This document shows, one piece after another, positions 16,394 to 25,767 of a DNA stretch of 64,000 bases. Source of the DNA: Kineosporia aurantiaca JCM 3230 (lineage in GTDB: Bacteria > Actinomycetota > Actinomycetes > Actinomycetales > Kineosporiaceae); assembly GCA_000719025.1 (NCBI GenBank), contig JODP01000001.1:620001-684000 (forward strand), given 5' to 3'. How positions within the stretch are numbered: the stretch's first letter is position 1; the number at the start of each line of letters is the position of its first letter. Below the pieces are notes generated by a model that had not been told where the DNA came from, did not search any database, and worked only from the letters and a program-made list of their open reading frames with translations. The translations under genes were made by a program, and so were the position numbers.

Positions 16394-18280
16394 TTAGGAG
16401 GAGCAGGTCGGGGTCGGGGTGGTTGTGGGAGTCGGCTGGTCGAGGTTGCCCTCGGCTGCCTTGGCCTTCTCAGCCTTCTCAGCCTTGGCCTTCTCAGCCT
16501 TGGCCTTCTCAGCCTTGGCGGCCTTCTCCTTCTTCGCCTTCGCCACACTCGCCTTGGCCTTGTCCGCCTTCTTAGCCTCAGCCGAACCAGCCTTGGCCAC
16601 CTTGGCCTTAGCCGCCTTGGCCTTATCCGCCTTCTCAGCCTCAGCCGAACCAGCCTTGGCCTTCTCCTCGGCCGCCTTCTCCTTAGCCGCCTTCTCCTTA
16701 GCCGCCTTGGTCTTTGCGCCCTCAGACTTAGCCGTCCCCGCAGCCTTACCCTTCGCAGCCTTCCCGCCCCGCGCCGAACCCGTCCCCGCAGCCTTCTCAC
16801 CCGCGTCGGACCCAGCCGCAGCACTCGACGAAGCAGCCGGTCCGGTCGCACCACCAGAAGGAGTTCCGGTGGGAGTGCACGTCTCAAGCGGGGCCGAAGC
16901 GCTCGGGGATGGCTTGCCCGTCGGCGCCGGGGTCTTGGGCTGAGTAGAGGTAGGAGCAACAGACGTTGGCGCGTTAGAGGTCGCTTCTAAGGACGGCGTG
17001 GCCTCGTCGTTGGGCGTCTTCGTCGCGCCGCTACCCGTAGGAGTGGGGGTGGGGCTCTCTTCACCGCATCCCTCGGTCCCAGTGGGCGTCGGCGTGGCCG
17101 AACCAGTGGGAGTGGGGGTTGTGGTGGGGGTAGGCGATTCAGTCGGCGGACACGAGTCGGTGGGGGTCGGCGTCCCGGTGGGAGGAGCCGTGGGCGTCAC
17201 GGGGACGGTGGGCGACCCCGTCGGCGGCTGAGTCGGCGGCTGAGTCGGTGGAGGAGTCACCGGATGAGTAGGCGTGCCCCCATGCGGAGGTGTGGGCTTA
17301 CCGGTTTTCGTAGGAGTCGGGGTGGTCTTGGGAGGGGTCGGCAAGGCCGGGGGCGGGCCGGGAGCAGTGCCAGGGGGATCCGTGTGGGTGGGGCTCGGGA
17401 CCTCTGGCTGGGGGTCGGGAACGTTTTGGGGCTGGCCGGTGGAGTACGCGGTGGCCAGCGAGAGCACCAGAGAGACGTAGCTGTTGCTGTGGTTGTAGCG
17501 GTAGACGGCCGCCGCTTGGCCTGCGCGGGTGTCCAGGGAACCGCCGCCGGCACAGAGGTAGCGGCCGGTGGCGAGGGCCGCGTTGTCGATGTCCTGCGGG
17601 TCGCCCTTGCCGTACGCCGCCCACGTCGCGGGCAGGAACTGCATGGGCCCTACCGCGCGGTCGGTGGTGGTGTCGCCGTCGTACTTGCCGTTGTCCGAGT
17701 CGCTGATCCGGGCCGTGCCAGGGGTCGAACCGTCCAGCCGGATGCCCAGGATCGGCGGGGTGACCAGGCCTGCCGTGGTGATGGTGGAGCCGCCGTACCG
17801 GCCGTGGTTGCTCTCCACCCGCCCGATCGCGGCGATCAGCGACCAGTCGATCTTGCAGGAGGGATCGGTGCGGGCCAGCTCCGCCGCGGCCGCCTGGTAG
17901 GCGCGATAAGCGCTGAGCGGGATGCCGGAGGACGTGAGGGCGCTGGTACCGGCAATGCCGTAGGCGCCGCCGGACGACGAATTGGCCGGTGGGGTCGGCG
18001 TCCCACCCGGAATCGCACCCGGAATCGCACCCGGGGTGGACGTCGGCGAAGCGCTGGGCGGCCAGGCGAGGTCGTCGAACAGGCCGGGAGTGAGTGCATC
18101 GGAGCCGGTGACGGACGGGGTCGGGGTGGTCGCGTCGGCCAGGCGGTTCGGCTGGGCGGCGGTGGACCCCGACACCATGAAGACCACGGTCACCCCGAGC
18201 AGGAAGGCCGCCACAGCAGCGATCCGGCGCAGTGCTCCCGCACTGTTCCGGACCAACCGTGCCGAACCGGTCCATCGCAC
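16394..18280 (-). CDS. Secreted lytic transglycosylase with Pro/Thr and Ala/Lys-rich tails
   Basis: About 628 residues. An N-terminal hydrophobic segment (RRIAAVAAFLLGVTVVFMV) is a signal peptide or anchor. The transglycosylase domain spans roughly residues 120-270: WSLIAAIGRVESNHGR with the likely catalytic Glu, AVGPMQFLPATWAAYG, and NAALATGRYLCAGGG; it cleaves peptidoglycan glycan strands. Then comes a long Pro/Thr linker (TPTPT-type repeats, about 275-520), followed by an Ala/Lys-rich tail (about 550-610; KAEKAKAEKAKAEKAEKAKA and similar) resembling histone H1 or heparin-binding tails. GTG 18280 is the best start before the divergent DUF427 gene; a TTG slightly downstream is possible. Confidence 0.82.
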   Translation of the reverse strand: MRWTGSARLVRNSAGALRRIAAVAAFLLGVTVVFMVSGSTAAQPNRLADATTPTPSVTGSDALTPGLFDDLAWPPSASPTSTPGAIPGAIPGGTPTPPANSSSGGAYGIAGTSALTSSGIPLSAYRAYQAAAAELARTDPSCKIDWSLIAAIGRVESNHGRYGGSTITTAGLVTPPILGIRLDGSTPGTARISDSDNGKYDGDTTTDRAVGPMQFLPATWAAYGKGDPQDIDNAALATGRYLCAGGGSLDTRAGQAAAVYRYNHSNSYVSLVLSLATAYSTGQPQNVPDPQPEVPSPTHTDPPGTAPGPPPALPTPPKTTPTPTKTGKPTPPHGGTPTHPVTPPPTQPPTQPPTGSPTVPVTPTAPPTGTPTPTDSCPPTESPTPTTTPTPTGSATPTPTGTEGCGEESPTPTPTGSGATKTPNDEATPSLEATSNAPTSVAPTSTQPKTPAPTGKPSPSASAPLETCTPTGTPSGGATGPAASSSAAAGSDAGEKAAGTGSARGGKAAKGKAAGTAKSEGAKTKAAKEKAAKEKAAEEKAKAGSAEAEKADKAKAAKAKVAKAGSAEAKKADKAKASVAKAKKEKAAKAEKAKAEKAKAEKAEKAKAAEGNLDQPTPTTTPTPTCSS

Positions 18281-18371
18281 CCTCCGAACCCTATGCAGAA
18301 ATAGCTCGGTTGGCAGCCCCGTTATCCCACTGGGATCCTGATTCACAGTTTCGCGAACGAAAGGACGCACC

Positions 18372-18653
18372 ATGCGCGCAACGTGGAACGGCACCGTGAT
18401 CGCCGAGTCCGACGACATCGTCGAGGTCGAGGGCAACGCCTACTTCCCGGTCTCCTCGGTGAGGGACGGGGTGCTCAGCGAGAGCCCGACGACCTCGGTC
18501 TGCCCGTGGAAAGGCACCGCGTCGTACTACTCCCTGAACGTCGACGGCGCCACGAACAAGGACGCAGCGTGGTACTACCCCGCGCCGAAAGAGGCTGCGG
18601 CGCAGATCAAGGACAGGGTGGCCTTCTGGAAGGGCGTAACCGTCAGCGAATAG
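18372..18653 (+). CDS. DUF427 family protein
   Basis: 93 residues, a full single DUF427 domain: VIAESDDIVEVEGNAYFP, then CPWKGTASYYSL (the CPWKG signature), and AAWYYPAPKEAAAQIKDRVAF. It is a small cytosolic beta-fold protein found across actinobacteria and proteobacteria; function not established. ATG 18372 follows an AAAGGA ribosome site. It is divergent from the transglycosylase, 91 bp apart. Confidence 0.9.
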   Translation: MRATWNGTVIAESDDIVEVEGNAYFPVSSVRDGVLSESPTTSVCPWKGTASYYSLNVDGATNKDAAWYYPAPKEAAAQIKDRVAFWKGVTVSE

Positions 18654-18662
18654 CCGAGTAGC

Positions 18663-19352
18663 TCAGAGCCGGGCGTCCGGCGCGGGGCTGACCAGTCCGC
18701 TTTGGTAGGCCGCCACCACCAGCTGCGCCCGGTCCCGCGCGCCCACCTTCGTCATGGCCCGGTTGACATGCGTTTTCGCGGTCAGCGGGCTGACGAAGAG
18801 GCGCTCGGCGATCTCGTCGTTGGACAGGCCGAGCGCGACCAGGGTGGCCACCTCCCGCTCGCGCTCGGTCAGCGCCGAGAAGACCTCCGGCCGGGGTGGG
18901 CTCACGCTGTTCGGCTGGGCCAGGAACTCGGTGATCAGGCCGCGGGTGGCGCGCGGCGAGAGCAGCGCGTCGCCGCTGGCGACGGTGCGGATCGCGGTCA
19001 GCAGCTCATCCGCCTCGACCCCCTTGCCGACGAAGCCGCTGGCGCCTGCCCGGAGCGCGGCGAGCACGTACTCGTCGATCTCGAAGGTGGTCACCACCAG
19101 CACCTTCACCCCCGCCAGGTCGTCGTCGGCGCAGATCAGCCGGGTCGCCTCGAGGCCGTCCAGGTCCGGCATCCGGATGTCCATCACGACCACGTCGGCC
19201 CGGGTGGTGCGGACCAGCTCGACCGCCTGCCGGCCGGTCCCGGCCTCGCCGACCACCTCCAGGTCCGGCGCCGAGTCGATCAGCACCCGGAACCCGGCGC
19301 GGATCAGCGCCTGGTCGTCGGCCAGCAGGATCCGGGTCTTCGGGCTCGTCAT
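18663..19352 (-). CDS. NarL/LuxR-family response regulator
   Basis: 229 residues. Receiver domain about 1-120 (ILLADDQALIRAGF, phosphoacceptor Asp in VVVMDIRMPDLDG) and a LuxR-type HTH at the C-terminus (LTEREREVATLVALGLSNDE, then AKTHVNRAMTKVGARDR). It is activated by the histidine kinase whose stop overlaps this start (TGATG). ATG 19352 has AGGAAA 6 bases upstream; GTG 19355 is an equivalent alternative. It is the last gene of the MMPL-kinase-regulator unit. Confidence 0.92.
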   Translation of the reverse strand: MTSPKTRILLADDQALIRAGFRVLIDSAPDLEVVGEAGTGRQAVELVRTTRADVVVMDIRMPDLDGLEATRLICADDDLAGVKVLVVTTFEIDEYVLAALRAGASGFVGKGVEADELLTAIRTVASGDALLSPRATRGLITEFLAQPNSVSPPRPEVFSALTEREREVATLVALGLSNDEIAERLFVSPLTAKTHVNRAMTKVGARDRAQLVVAAYQSGLVSPAPDARL

Positions 19353-20734
19353 CACACACTTTCCTGAGCGGCCGGACGGCCGGGTTCACGTTCGGTCAGT
19401 TCGCCGATCAGGCGGGCCGGAAGCTTGCGCAGATCGGTGGCGCAGGTGTTCGGGGCGGCCCCGACCGGTGCGCTCGCGACCTTCACCACCACCGGCTGGG
19501 CCGACTGGACGGCCGGCTTCTTCGCCGCCGGGACCTTCTCGGCCCGGATCGGCAGGCGGGCGCGGACCCGCCAGGTGCCGTCCGGCTCCGGGGCCGCCCG
19601 CAGGCTGCCGCCGACCGCCAGGGCCCGTTCCCGCATGCCGATCAGGCCGTAGCCGCCGAGCACCGAGTCCGGGCCCATGTCCCCCGGCTCGGCCCGGGCC
19701 CCGCTGTCGTTGGTCAGGTCGATCAGGATGGCCTCGCCGGTGAACCGCACGTCCAGCGTGGCCGAGCCGGACCCGTGCTTGTGGGCATTGGTCAGACCCT
19801 CCTGAACCAGCCGGTAGGCGACCAGGTCGAGGGCCGGCGGCAGGGGCCGGCGCTCGCCCCGGACCGCCCAGCTCACCCGCAGCCCGGAGGACTCGAACGA
19901 GTGGATCAGCTGGGGCAGGTCCTCCACCCCGGCCGCCGGTTCGATCGGGGTCTTCGAATCACCCGGCTGGCGCAGCACGTTCAGCAGACCGGTCAGCTCG
20001 TCCAGCACGGTCCGGCTGGAGCGGCGCACGTGGGTCAGCGCCTCGGCGGCCTCGGCCGGTTTCTCGGTGACCAGGTGCTCGGCCACCGAGGCCTGGACGT
20101 GGATGACGGCGATGTGGTGCGCCACCACATCGTGCAGTTCCTGGGCGATTCGGAGTCGCTCCTCCGCGACCCGGCGGCGGGCCTCCTCGTCGCGGGTGTG
20201 CTCGGCCCGCAGCGCGCGCTCCTCGACCGCCGCCACGTAGGCCTTCTTGCTCTGCACCGCCTCCCCCACCGCGGCGAAGAAGCCGAGCCAGACCAGGAAG
20301 CCGATCTGATTGGCCTGGAACACGTCCCCGGTGGCCATCGACTCACTGACCAGGAGCACGCCGCAGGCGGCGCCCCAGCAGAGGATGGTGGTGCGCCGAT
20401 CGCCCCGGGCGGCGACCGCGACCATGGCCGCGGCCGGAGCCAGGACGAGCGGTAGTCCGATGCCGTCCAGATGCCAGAGCACCCCGGCGTAGGCCAACGT
20501 GCTGACCAGCAGCACGGTGCGGGGGTAGGCGCTCCGGAAGATCAGGGTGGCGAAGACGGCGGCCTGAACCAGCAGGATCCAGGGAGCGTCGACCTCCGGG
20601 TGGTCCGTCGCCATCTTGAAGCAGATGGCGGTGGCCAGGCCGAGGAGGAACAGGGCCGTCAGGCCGTCGGCCACCCGGGGTGACACCCGGTGGTGGCCGA
20701 CGGTCTGCGGCCGGATCTGCTCAGGCATCCGCAT
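19352..20734 (-). CDS. Sensor histidine kinase (HisKA_3, NarL-type partner)
   Basis: 460 residues. Four to six TM helices in the first 150 residues form the sensor; then a coiled segment, and the HisKA_3 phosphoacceptor block ELHDVVAHHIAVIHVQAS (His about 208). The ATPase domain (LVQEGLTNAHKHGSG, GGYGLIGMRERA) follows. After it the protein runs on about 70 residues (AEKVPAAKKPAVQSAQPVVV ... CATDLRKLPARLIGELTE), an extension beyond the usual end. It lies 24 bp downstream of the MMPL gene and probably responds to envelope stress or a substrate of that exporter. Confidence 0.9.
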   Translation of the reverse strand: MRMPEQIRPQTVGHHRVSPRVADGLTALFLLGLATAICFKMATDHPEVDAPWILLVQAAVFATLIFRSAYPRTVLLVSTLAYAGVLWHLDGIGLPLVLAPAAAMVAVAARGDRRTTILCWGAACGVLLVSESMATGDVFQANQIGFLVWLGFFAAVGEAVQSKKAYVAAVEERALRAEHTRDEEARRRVAEERLRIAQELHDVVAHHIAVIHVQASVAEHLVTEKPAEAAEALTHVRRSSRTVLDELTGLLNVLRQPGDSKTPIEPAAGVEDLPQLIHSFESSGLRVSWAVRGERRPLPPALDLVAYRLVQEGLTNAHKHGSGSATLDVRFTGEAILIDLTNDSGARAEPGDMGPDSVLGGYGLIGMRERALAVGGSLRAAPEPDGTWRVRARLPIRAEKVPAAKKPAVQSAQPVVVKVASAPVGAAPNTCATDLRKLPARLIGELTEREPGRPAAQESV

Positions 20735-20758
20735 CACAGCACTCTAGGTGGGGATCCG

Positions 20759-22954
20759 TTACCGCGACACCAGTTCGGCGGCGGGAGGCTCCCCGGCCGA
20801 CTCCGGCAGCGGCTCGTCGGCCGGGTCGACCGAGACGTGCGGCAGGATCCGGTCCAGCCAGCCCGGCAGCCACCAGTTGGCGTCCCCGAACACGTGCATC
20901 AGGGCGGGCACCAGGATGGTCCGGATCAGGAAGGCGTCGATCGCCACGGCCGCGGCCAGGCCGATCCCGAACTCCGCGATCACCCGCTGACCCTCCAGCA
21001 GGAAGGACGCGAAGACGAAGATCATGATCAGTGCGGCCGCGGTGATCACCCGGCCGGTCTCGGCCTGGCCCACGGTCACCGCCCGGCGGTTGTCCCGGGT
21101 GTGCTGGTACTCCTCGTGCATCCGGCTGACCAGGAAGACCTGGTAGTCCATGGACAGGCCGAACAGGATCGCCAGCATGATCACCGGCAGGAAGGCCTCG
21201 ACCGGCCCGGCCGGGCCGGCGCCCAGCAGGTCCGAGCCCCAGCCCCACTGGAAGACCGCGACCAGGACCCCGAACGAGGCGGCCGCCGCGAGCAGGTTCA
21301 TCACCGCCGCGGTCAGTGGGACCACGATGCTGCGGAAGGCGAGCATCAGCAGGAGGCAGCCGAGGGCGATGATCACGCCGATGAACAGCGGCAGCTTGCC
21401 GGTGAGGACGTCGGCGAAGTCGTCGAAGATCGCCGTCGAGCCACCCACGTGGACCTGCATCGTGGTGCCGGTCTCGGCCTGCGGGATGACGTCGTCACGC
21501 AGCCGGTCGATCAGCTGGCTGGTCTCCTTGGCCTGCGGGCTGCTGGTCGGAATGACTTGCACGATACCGAGTTTGGCACCCGGCTGAACCGGTGCGGCGG
21601 CCACCGAGGCCACCCCGGGGGTGTCCTGCAGCGTGCTCGCCAGGCTGGTCAGCGCCTTGGCGTCGGAGTCCGAGCCGAGCTCGGCGACCAGCAGCAGCGG
21701 GCCGTTGGAACCCGGGCCGAAGCCCTTGGCGAGCAGGTCGTAGGCCTGGCGGGTGGTGGAGCTGGAGGGGTCGTTGCCGGCATCGGAGGAACCGAGGCGC
21801 AGCGACAGGGTGGGCACCGCCAGCACCGCGATCAGCGCGATCGCGACCGCCCCGAAAACGGCCTTCCGGTGGGCGATCCGCTCGGCCCAGCGGCCCCAGA
21901 AGCCGGTCCGGGCGTGATCGGCCGTGGGACCGTCCTCGGCCAGCCGGCGCCGTTCGCGGCGGCTCAGCAGCCGCATGCCGAAGAAGCCGAGCAGGGCCGG
22001 CATCAGGGTGATCGCGGCGGCCACGGTGGCCAGCACGGTGACCGCGGCCCCGATGCCCATGCCGGCCAGGAAGTTCACCTGGAGCACGAGCAACCCGAGC
22101 AGGGCGATGACCACGGTGCCACCGGCGAAGAGCACGGCGCGCCCGGACGTGTTCAGCGCCCGGATCGCCGCTTCCTCGGTCTGCAGGCCGGATTTCAGGC
22201 CGTTGCGGTAACGGGTGACGATGAAGAGCGCGTAGTCGATGCCGACGCCCAGGCCGATCAGCGCGGCCAGGGTCGGGGCGATCGTGGAAAGCGTCAGCCC
22301 GAAGGAGATCTGGCCGATCGAGAGGATCCCGACGCCGACGCCGAACACCGCCACGATGATCGGCATCAGGCTGGCGAACAGCGAGCCGAAGGCGATGAAC
22401 AGGATGACGGCCGCGGCCAGGATGCCGAAGATCTCGCTACCGCCCGGCGGGGCCTGGGTGGCGTTGGAGATGATCTGGCCGCCGAGTTCGATCTGCACGC
22501 CGTCGCCGTCGACCGACTGGGCGGTGTCGATCACCTTGGTGACGTCGTCGACCGGGATGTCCTGGGCCAGGCCGTCGAACTGCACGGTGGCGTAGGCGAT
22601 CGTGCCGTCCGGGCTGACCTGGGTCGCCCCGGCCTTGTCGTACGGGCTGGTCACCCCGTCCACATGCGGGAGCTGAGCCACCTCGGCCAGCATCGGCGCG
22701 ACCTGGGACCGGACGTCGGTGACCTTGCCGTCCTTGGCGTGGATGACGATCTGCGCGGTGTCCCCGGCCTGCTCCGGACTGCTGGCCTGCAGCAGGTCGA
22801 GCGCCTTGGTGGATTCCGTGCCCGGCAGGTTGAAGTCGTCGTTGTACGAAGTGCCCCGGGCCGCAGTGGCGGCCCCTAGGCCGACGAGTAACGCCACCCA
22901 GAGCCCGAGAACCACGAGCCGGTGCTGATAGCACCAGCGAGCGAGTGCGGACAT
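20759..22954 (-). CDS. MMPL family RND-type membrane exporter
   Basis: 731 residues, the length of short MMPL proteins. It has 12 TM helices in two halves, each preceded by a large extracytoplasmic loop: the first loop follows the opening helix (GTSYNDDFNLPGTESTKALD), and the helix pack IGLGVGIDYALFIVTRYRNG carries the family GxxxDY motif involved in proton coupling; the second half repeats it as LFGLSMDYQVFLVSRMHEEY. It exports lipids or hydrophobic drugs. ATG 22954. It is first in an operon with a kinase and regulator, which presumably control it. Confidence 0.92.
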   Translation of the reverse strand: MSALARWCYQHRLVVLGLWVALLVGLGAATAARGTSYNDDFNLPGTESTKALDLLQASSPEQAGDTAQIVIHAKDGKVTDVRSQVAPMLAEVAQLPHVDGVTSPYDKAGATQVSPDGTIAYATVQFDGLAQDIPVDDVTKVIDTAQSVDGDGVQIELGGQIISNATQAPPGGSEIFGILAAAVILFIAFGSLFASLMPIIVAVFGVGVGILSIGQISFGLTLSTIAPTLAALIGLGVGIDYALFIVTRYRNGLKSGLQTEEAAIRALNTSGRAVLFAGGTVVIALLGLLVLQVNFLAGMGIGAAVTVLATVAAAITLMPALLGFFGMRLLSRRERRRLAEDGPTADHARTGFWGRWAERIAHRKAVFGAVAIALIAVLAVPTLSLRLGSSDAGNDPSSSTTRQAYDLLAKGFGPGSNGPLLLVAELGSDSDAKALTSLASTLQDTPGVASVAAAPVQPGAKLGIVQVIPTSSPQAKETSQLIDRLRDDVIPQAETGTTMQVHVGGSTAIFDDFADVLTGKLPLFIGVIIALGCLLLMLAFRSIVVPLTAAVMNLLAAAASFGVLVAVFQWGWGSDLLGAGPAGPVEAFLPVIMLAILFGLSMDYQVFLVSRMHEEYQHTRDNRRAVTVGQAETGRVITAAALIMIFVFASFLLEGQRVIAEFGIGLAAAVAIDAFLIRTILVPALMHVFGDANWWLPGWLDRILPHVSVDPADEPLPESAGEPPAAELVSR

Positions 22955-23169
22955 GACGGATCTGCCCCTTCAGATAGGTCGTATGCCCGACATCGGATTC
23001 ACCCGGCGGACTCGGTTTGCGCACGCGTCATCGCCTGCGGATCGGCCCGTCCGGTGACCCGCCGCCCTCCGAGGGAGGAGCCGGCGGAGGACGGCGACTC
23101 ACCGGACCGACCCTGTAAGCATCGTGATCTTGGGGGCCCGGCACATCGTCCAGACAGTGACACCTGGGG

Positions 23170-23242
23170 CTACTGCGAACGCGGTACGACCCTGACCGGG
23201 AGGTCGGATCGCAGTAGGGGGTCACAGGTCGACCTTGTGACC
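23170..23242. promoter_or_regulatory. Hairpin and 23-bp palindrome upstream of the TehA-like gene
   Basis: Within the 342-bp gap between MMPL and the TehA gene, CTACTGCGA (23170-23178) pairs perfectly with TCGCAGTAG (23209-23217), enclosing an inner CGACC/GGTCG stem. Directly after it, GGTCACA (23220-23226) and TGTGACC (23236-23242) are perfect inverted arms around GGTCGACCT, shaped like an operator. The rest of the gap shows nothing recognisable. Confidence 0.5.
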
Positions 23243-23296
23243 TGCCAGGGACGCCACCGGTTCCCGGCGACTTGGAACCGAACCAGACTCGGTCCG

Positions 23297-24490
23297 GTGA
23301 CCGCGACCCACCTCGTTCCCGCCGCCCGCGTGCCGGGGGCACCTCTCGGCCCCCTAGGGGCTGGGGGATCCTCATTGACCGCATCGACCCGCTCAGGGTT
23401 GGTCGCTTCGGTGGCCCCCAACTGGTTCGCCGCCGTGATGGGCACCGGGATCCTGGCCACCGCCGCGGTCTCACTGCCGGCCGGGCCGCAGATGCACGCC
23501 TTCGCGGTCGGGGCCTGGCTGCTGGCCTCGGCCCTGCTGGTGCTGTTCACCGCGGCGACCGCCGCGCAGTGGGTGAGGCACCGGGCGTACGCGGCCTCGC
23601 ACCACCGCAACCCGGTCACCGCACACTTCTACGGCGCCCCGCCGATGGCCCTGCTCACCGTCGGCGCGGGCACCCTGCTGGTCGGGGGCGACCTGATCGG
23701 CCGGGGCCCGGCCGTGGTCATCGCCTGGACGCTCTGGCCGATCGGCACCGTCCTCGGCCTGGTCAGCGCCTTCGCCGTGCCCTACGCGCACTTCACCGGC
23801 GGGCTCGGCGAGGCCTCCCGCCGCCCGGACGCGGCCTTCGGCGGCTGGCTGATGGCGGTCGTTCCGCCGATGGTCTCGGCCTCGACCGGCGCCGCGCTGC
23901 TGCCGCACACCCCGGCCGGCCAGCCCCGGCTCACCCTGCTGCTGGCGTTGTACGGGATGTTCGGGATCAGCCTGATCGCCTCCCTGATGCTGATCACCCA
24001 GCTCTGGACCCGACTGGTGCAGCACGGCCTGCCGCCGGCCCGACTGGTGCCGACGCTGTGGATCGTGCTCGGCCCGCTCGGCCAGTCGGTCACCGCTGCG
24101 AACGCGATCGGCCGCCAGGCAGACACCGCCCTGGCCGACCCCTACGCCACCGCGCTGCGCGCCCTGGGCCTGGTCTACGGTCTGCCGGTGCTGGGCTTCG
24201 CCCTGCTCTGGGCCGCCCTGGCGCTGGCCCTGACCGTACGCACCGCTCGCTCGGACGAGGGCCTGCCGTTCGCCCCCACCTGGTGGGCCTTCACCTTTCC
24301 GGTCGGTACCTGCGTCACTGGAGCAGCGGCCCTGCACACGGCCAGCGGTGCCGATGCGATGGGCTGGCTGGCCGCGGCCCTTTTCGTCGGTCTGCTGACC
24401 GGCTGGCTGGTCGCGGCGACGGGCAGCCTGGTCTCACTCCGTGTAAGCACGCAGCGGCCGGCCGCGCCCGCCTGGACCTACACCATCTAG
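23297..24490 (+). CDS. TDT family transporter (TehA/SLAC1/malate exporter-like)
   Basis: 397 residues, about 10 TM helices. PNWFAAVMGTGILATAAVSLP near residue 38 is the family start (in TehA/SLAC1 PxxFGxxMGTGxL), and FAVPYAHFTGG and TLWIVLGPLGQSVTAANAIG fit the voltage-dependent anion channel fold. Likely substrates are small anions, dicarboxylates or sulfite. GTG 23297 is a likely start since the frame upstream lacks membrane-protein character; TTG in SSLTAST is a later option. The palindrome 55 bp upstream suggests specific regulation. Confidence 0.85.
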   Translation: MTATHLVPAARVPGAPLGPLGAGGSSLTASTRSGLVASVAPNWFAAVMGTGILATAAVSLPAGPQMHAFAVGAWLLASALLVLFTAATAAQWVRHRAYAASHHRNPVTAHFYGAPPMALLTVGAGTLLVGGDLIGRGPAVVIAWTLWPIGTVLGLVSAFAVPYAHFTGGLGEASRRPDAAFGGWLMAVVPPMVSASTGAALLPHTPAGQPRLTLLLALYGMFGISLIASLMLITQLWTRLVQHGLPPARLVPTLWIVLGPLGQSVTAANAIGRQADTALADPYATALRALGLVYGLPVLGFALLWAALALALTVRTARSDEGLPFAPTWWAFTFPVGTCVTGAAALHTASGADAMGWLAAALFVGLLTGWLVAATGSLVSLRVSTQRPAAPAWTYTI

Positions 24491-24698
24491 GCCGCCTCAA
24501 GCTCAGCCCAAGACCGACCCCAGCCAGCGGGGAGAGGGAACGGCGCCACCCAAAAGTTGAGTCCCGTAACCGTAAGCGCCCCTTTGGGCGGCCGCGGCGA
24601 CGTCCTCGGTACCCCCTCGTAACGCCGTGTTCATCCCCGGCCCGTACCGTCGGAAGATCGGCAAGAAGCTTGCCGAGACGGAGGGGAAGATCAGGCGC

Positions 24699-25760
24699 AT
24701 GAACACAGCCCGCACACGCGACGCATCGCTGGACATCCCGATGATCGACCTGTCCGCGTTCCGCGACGGCTCACCGGCCGACCGCGCGCGGGTGGCCGCC
24801 GACCTCGATCGGGCCGCCGCCACGATCGGCTTCATGCAGGTGACCGGGCACGGCATCGCCGAGGAGGTGCGGGCCGGGCTGATCGCGGCGATGGACAGCT
24901 TCTTCGACCTGCCGATGGGGCAGAAGAAGGCCCTGCGCCCGGCCGCCCCGGAGTTCAACCGCGGGTACACCCCGCCACGGGCCGAGCGGCTGAGCCTGAG
25001 CCTCGGCGTGGACTCCCCTGCCGACCTGTTCGAGGCGTTCAACGTCGGCCGCAGCGCCGACGACTTCCCCGGCCGGAACCTGGACGAGCTGCAGTACGCG
25101 CCCAACCTCTGGCCGCTGCGCCCGGCGAGCTTCGAACCGGGGGTGATGGCCTGGTTCGAGGAGGCGGCCCGGGTGGCCCGGGAGATCACTTCGGTGATGG
25201 CGGTGGCCCTGGGCCTGGCCCCGGACTTCTTCGCCGGCTATCAGGACCATGCCCTGGAAGTGCTGCGGATGAACAACTACCGCGCCCCCGAAGGCGAAAC
25301 CACCCTCGAAGAGGGCCAGATCGGGATGGGCGCACACACCGACTACGGCATCGTCACCGTGCTCTGGGCCGATCCGGACATCCGCGGCCTGCAGATCCTG
25401 GACGAGGAGGGCGCCTGGCACGACGTGATCCCCTCGCCCGGAGCACTTCTGGTCAACCTGGGCGATCTCCTGGCCCGCTGGACGAACGACCGCTGGATCT
25501 CGACGCTGCACCGGGTGCTCCCGCCGACCGACGAGAACGGAACCCTGGTGCGCCGGCGCTCGGCCGCGTTCTTCCACGACGGCAATGCGGACGCGGTGAT
25601 CTCCGTGCTGCCCGGTTGCGCCGTCGAGGAAGAACCGGCGCGCTACGAATCGGTCACCGTGGCGGACCATCTCGCGGCCAAGCTGAACGGTTCCCGCGGA
25701 CTGGTGGCGAACCCGGAGGCGAGCCGGGAAGCCGACCGGCTCCTCGGCGTCCGTCTGTGA
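24699..25760 (+). CDS. Isopenicillin N synthase-like 2OG-Fe(II) oxygenase
   Basis: 353 residues. An N-terminal DIOX_N region (IPMIDLSAFR, FMQVTGHGI) and the 2OG-FeII catalytic core are complete: iron ligands HTD in GAHTDYGIVTVLW (about 211) and His in STLHRV (about 270), and the RxS cosubstrate motif in RRRSAAFF. These enzymes hydroxylate or cyclise small molecules or degrade gibberellin/flavonoid-like compounds; the substrate is unknown and no biosynthetic cluster surrounds it. ATG 24699 is chosen by the end of the GAGGGGAAG site. Confidence 0.9.
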   Translation: MNTARTRDASLDIPMIDLSAFRDGSPADRARVAADLDRAAATIGFMQVTGHGIAEEVRAGLIAAMDSFFDLPMGQKKALRPAAPEFNRGYTPPRAERLSLSLGVDSPADLFEAFNVGRSADDFPGRNLDELQYAPNLWPLRPASFEPGVMAWFEEAARVAREITSVMAVALGLAPDFFAGYQDHALEVLRMNNYRAPEGETTLEEGQIGMGAHTDYGIVTVLWADPDIRGLQILDEEGAWHDVIPSPGALLVNLGDLLARWTNDRWISTLHRVLPPTDENGTLVRRRSAAFFHDGNADAVISVLPGCAVEEEPARYESVTVADHLAAKLNGSRGLVANPEASREADRLLGVRL

Positions 25761-25767
25761 AAAGCTC

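Noticed and set aside
20690..22879. 729-residue plus-strand frame opposite the MMPL gene
   Set aside because: Antisense shadow of MMPL; sequence is low-complexity Asp/Gly/His/Arg without any domain.
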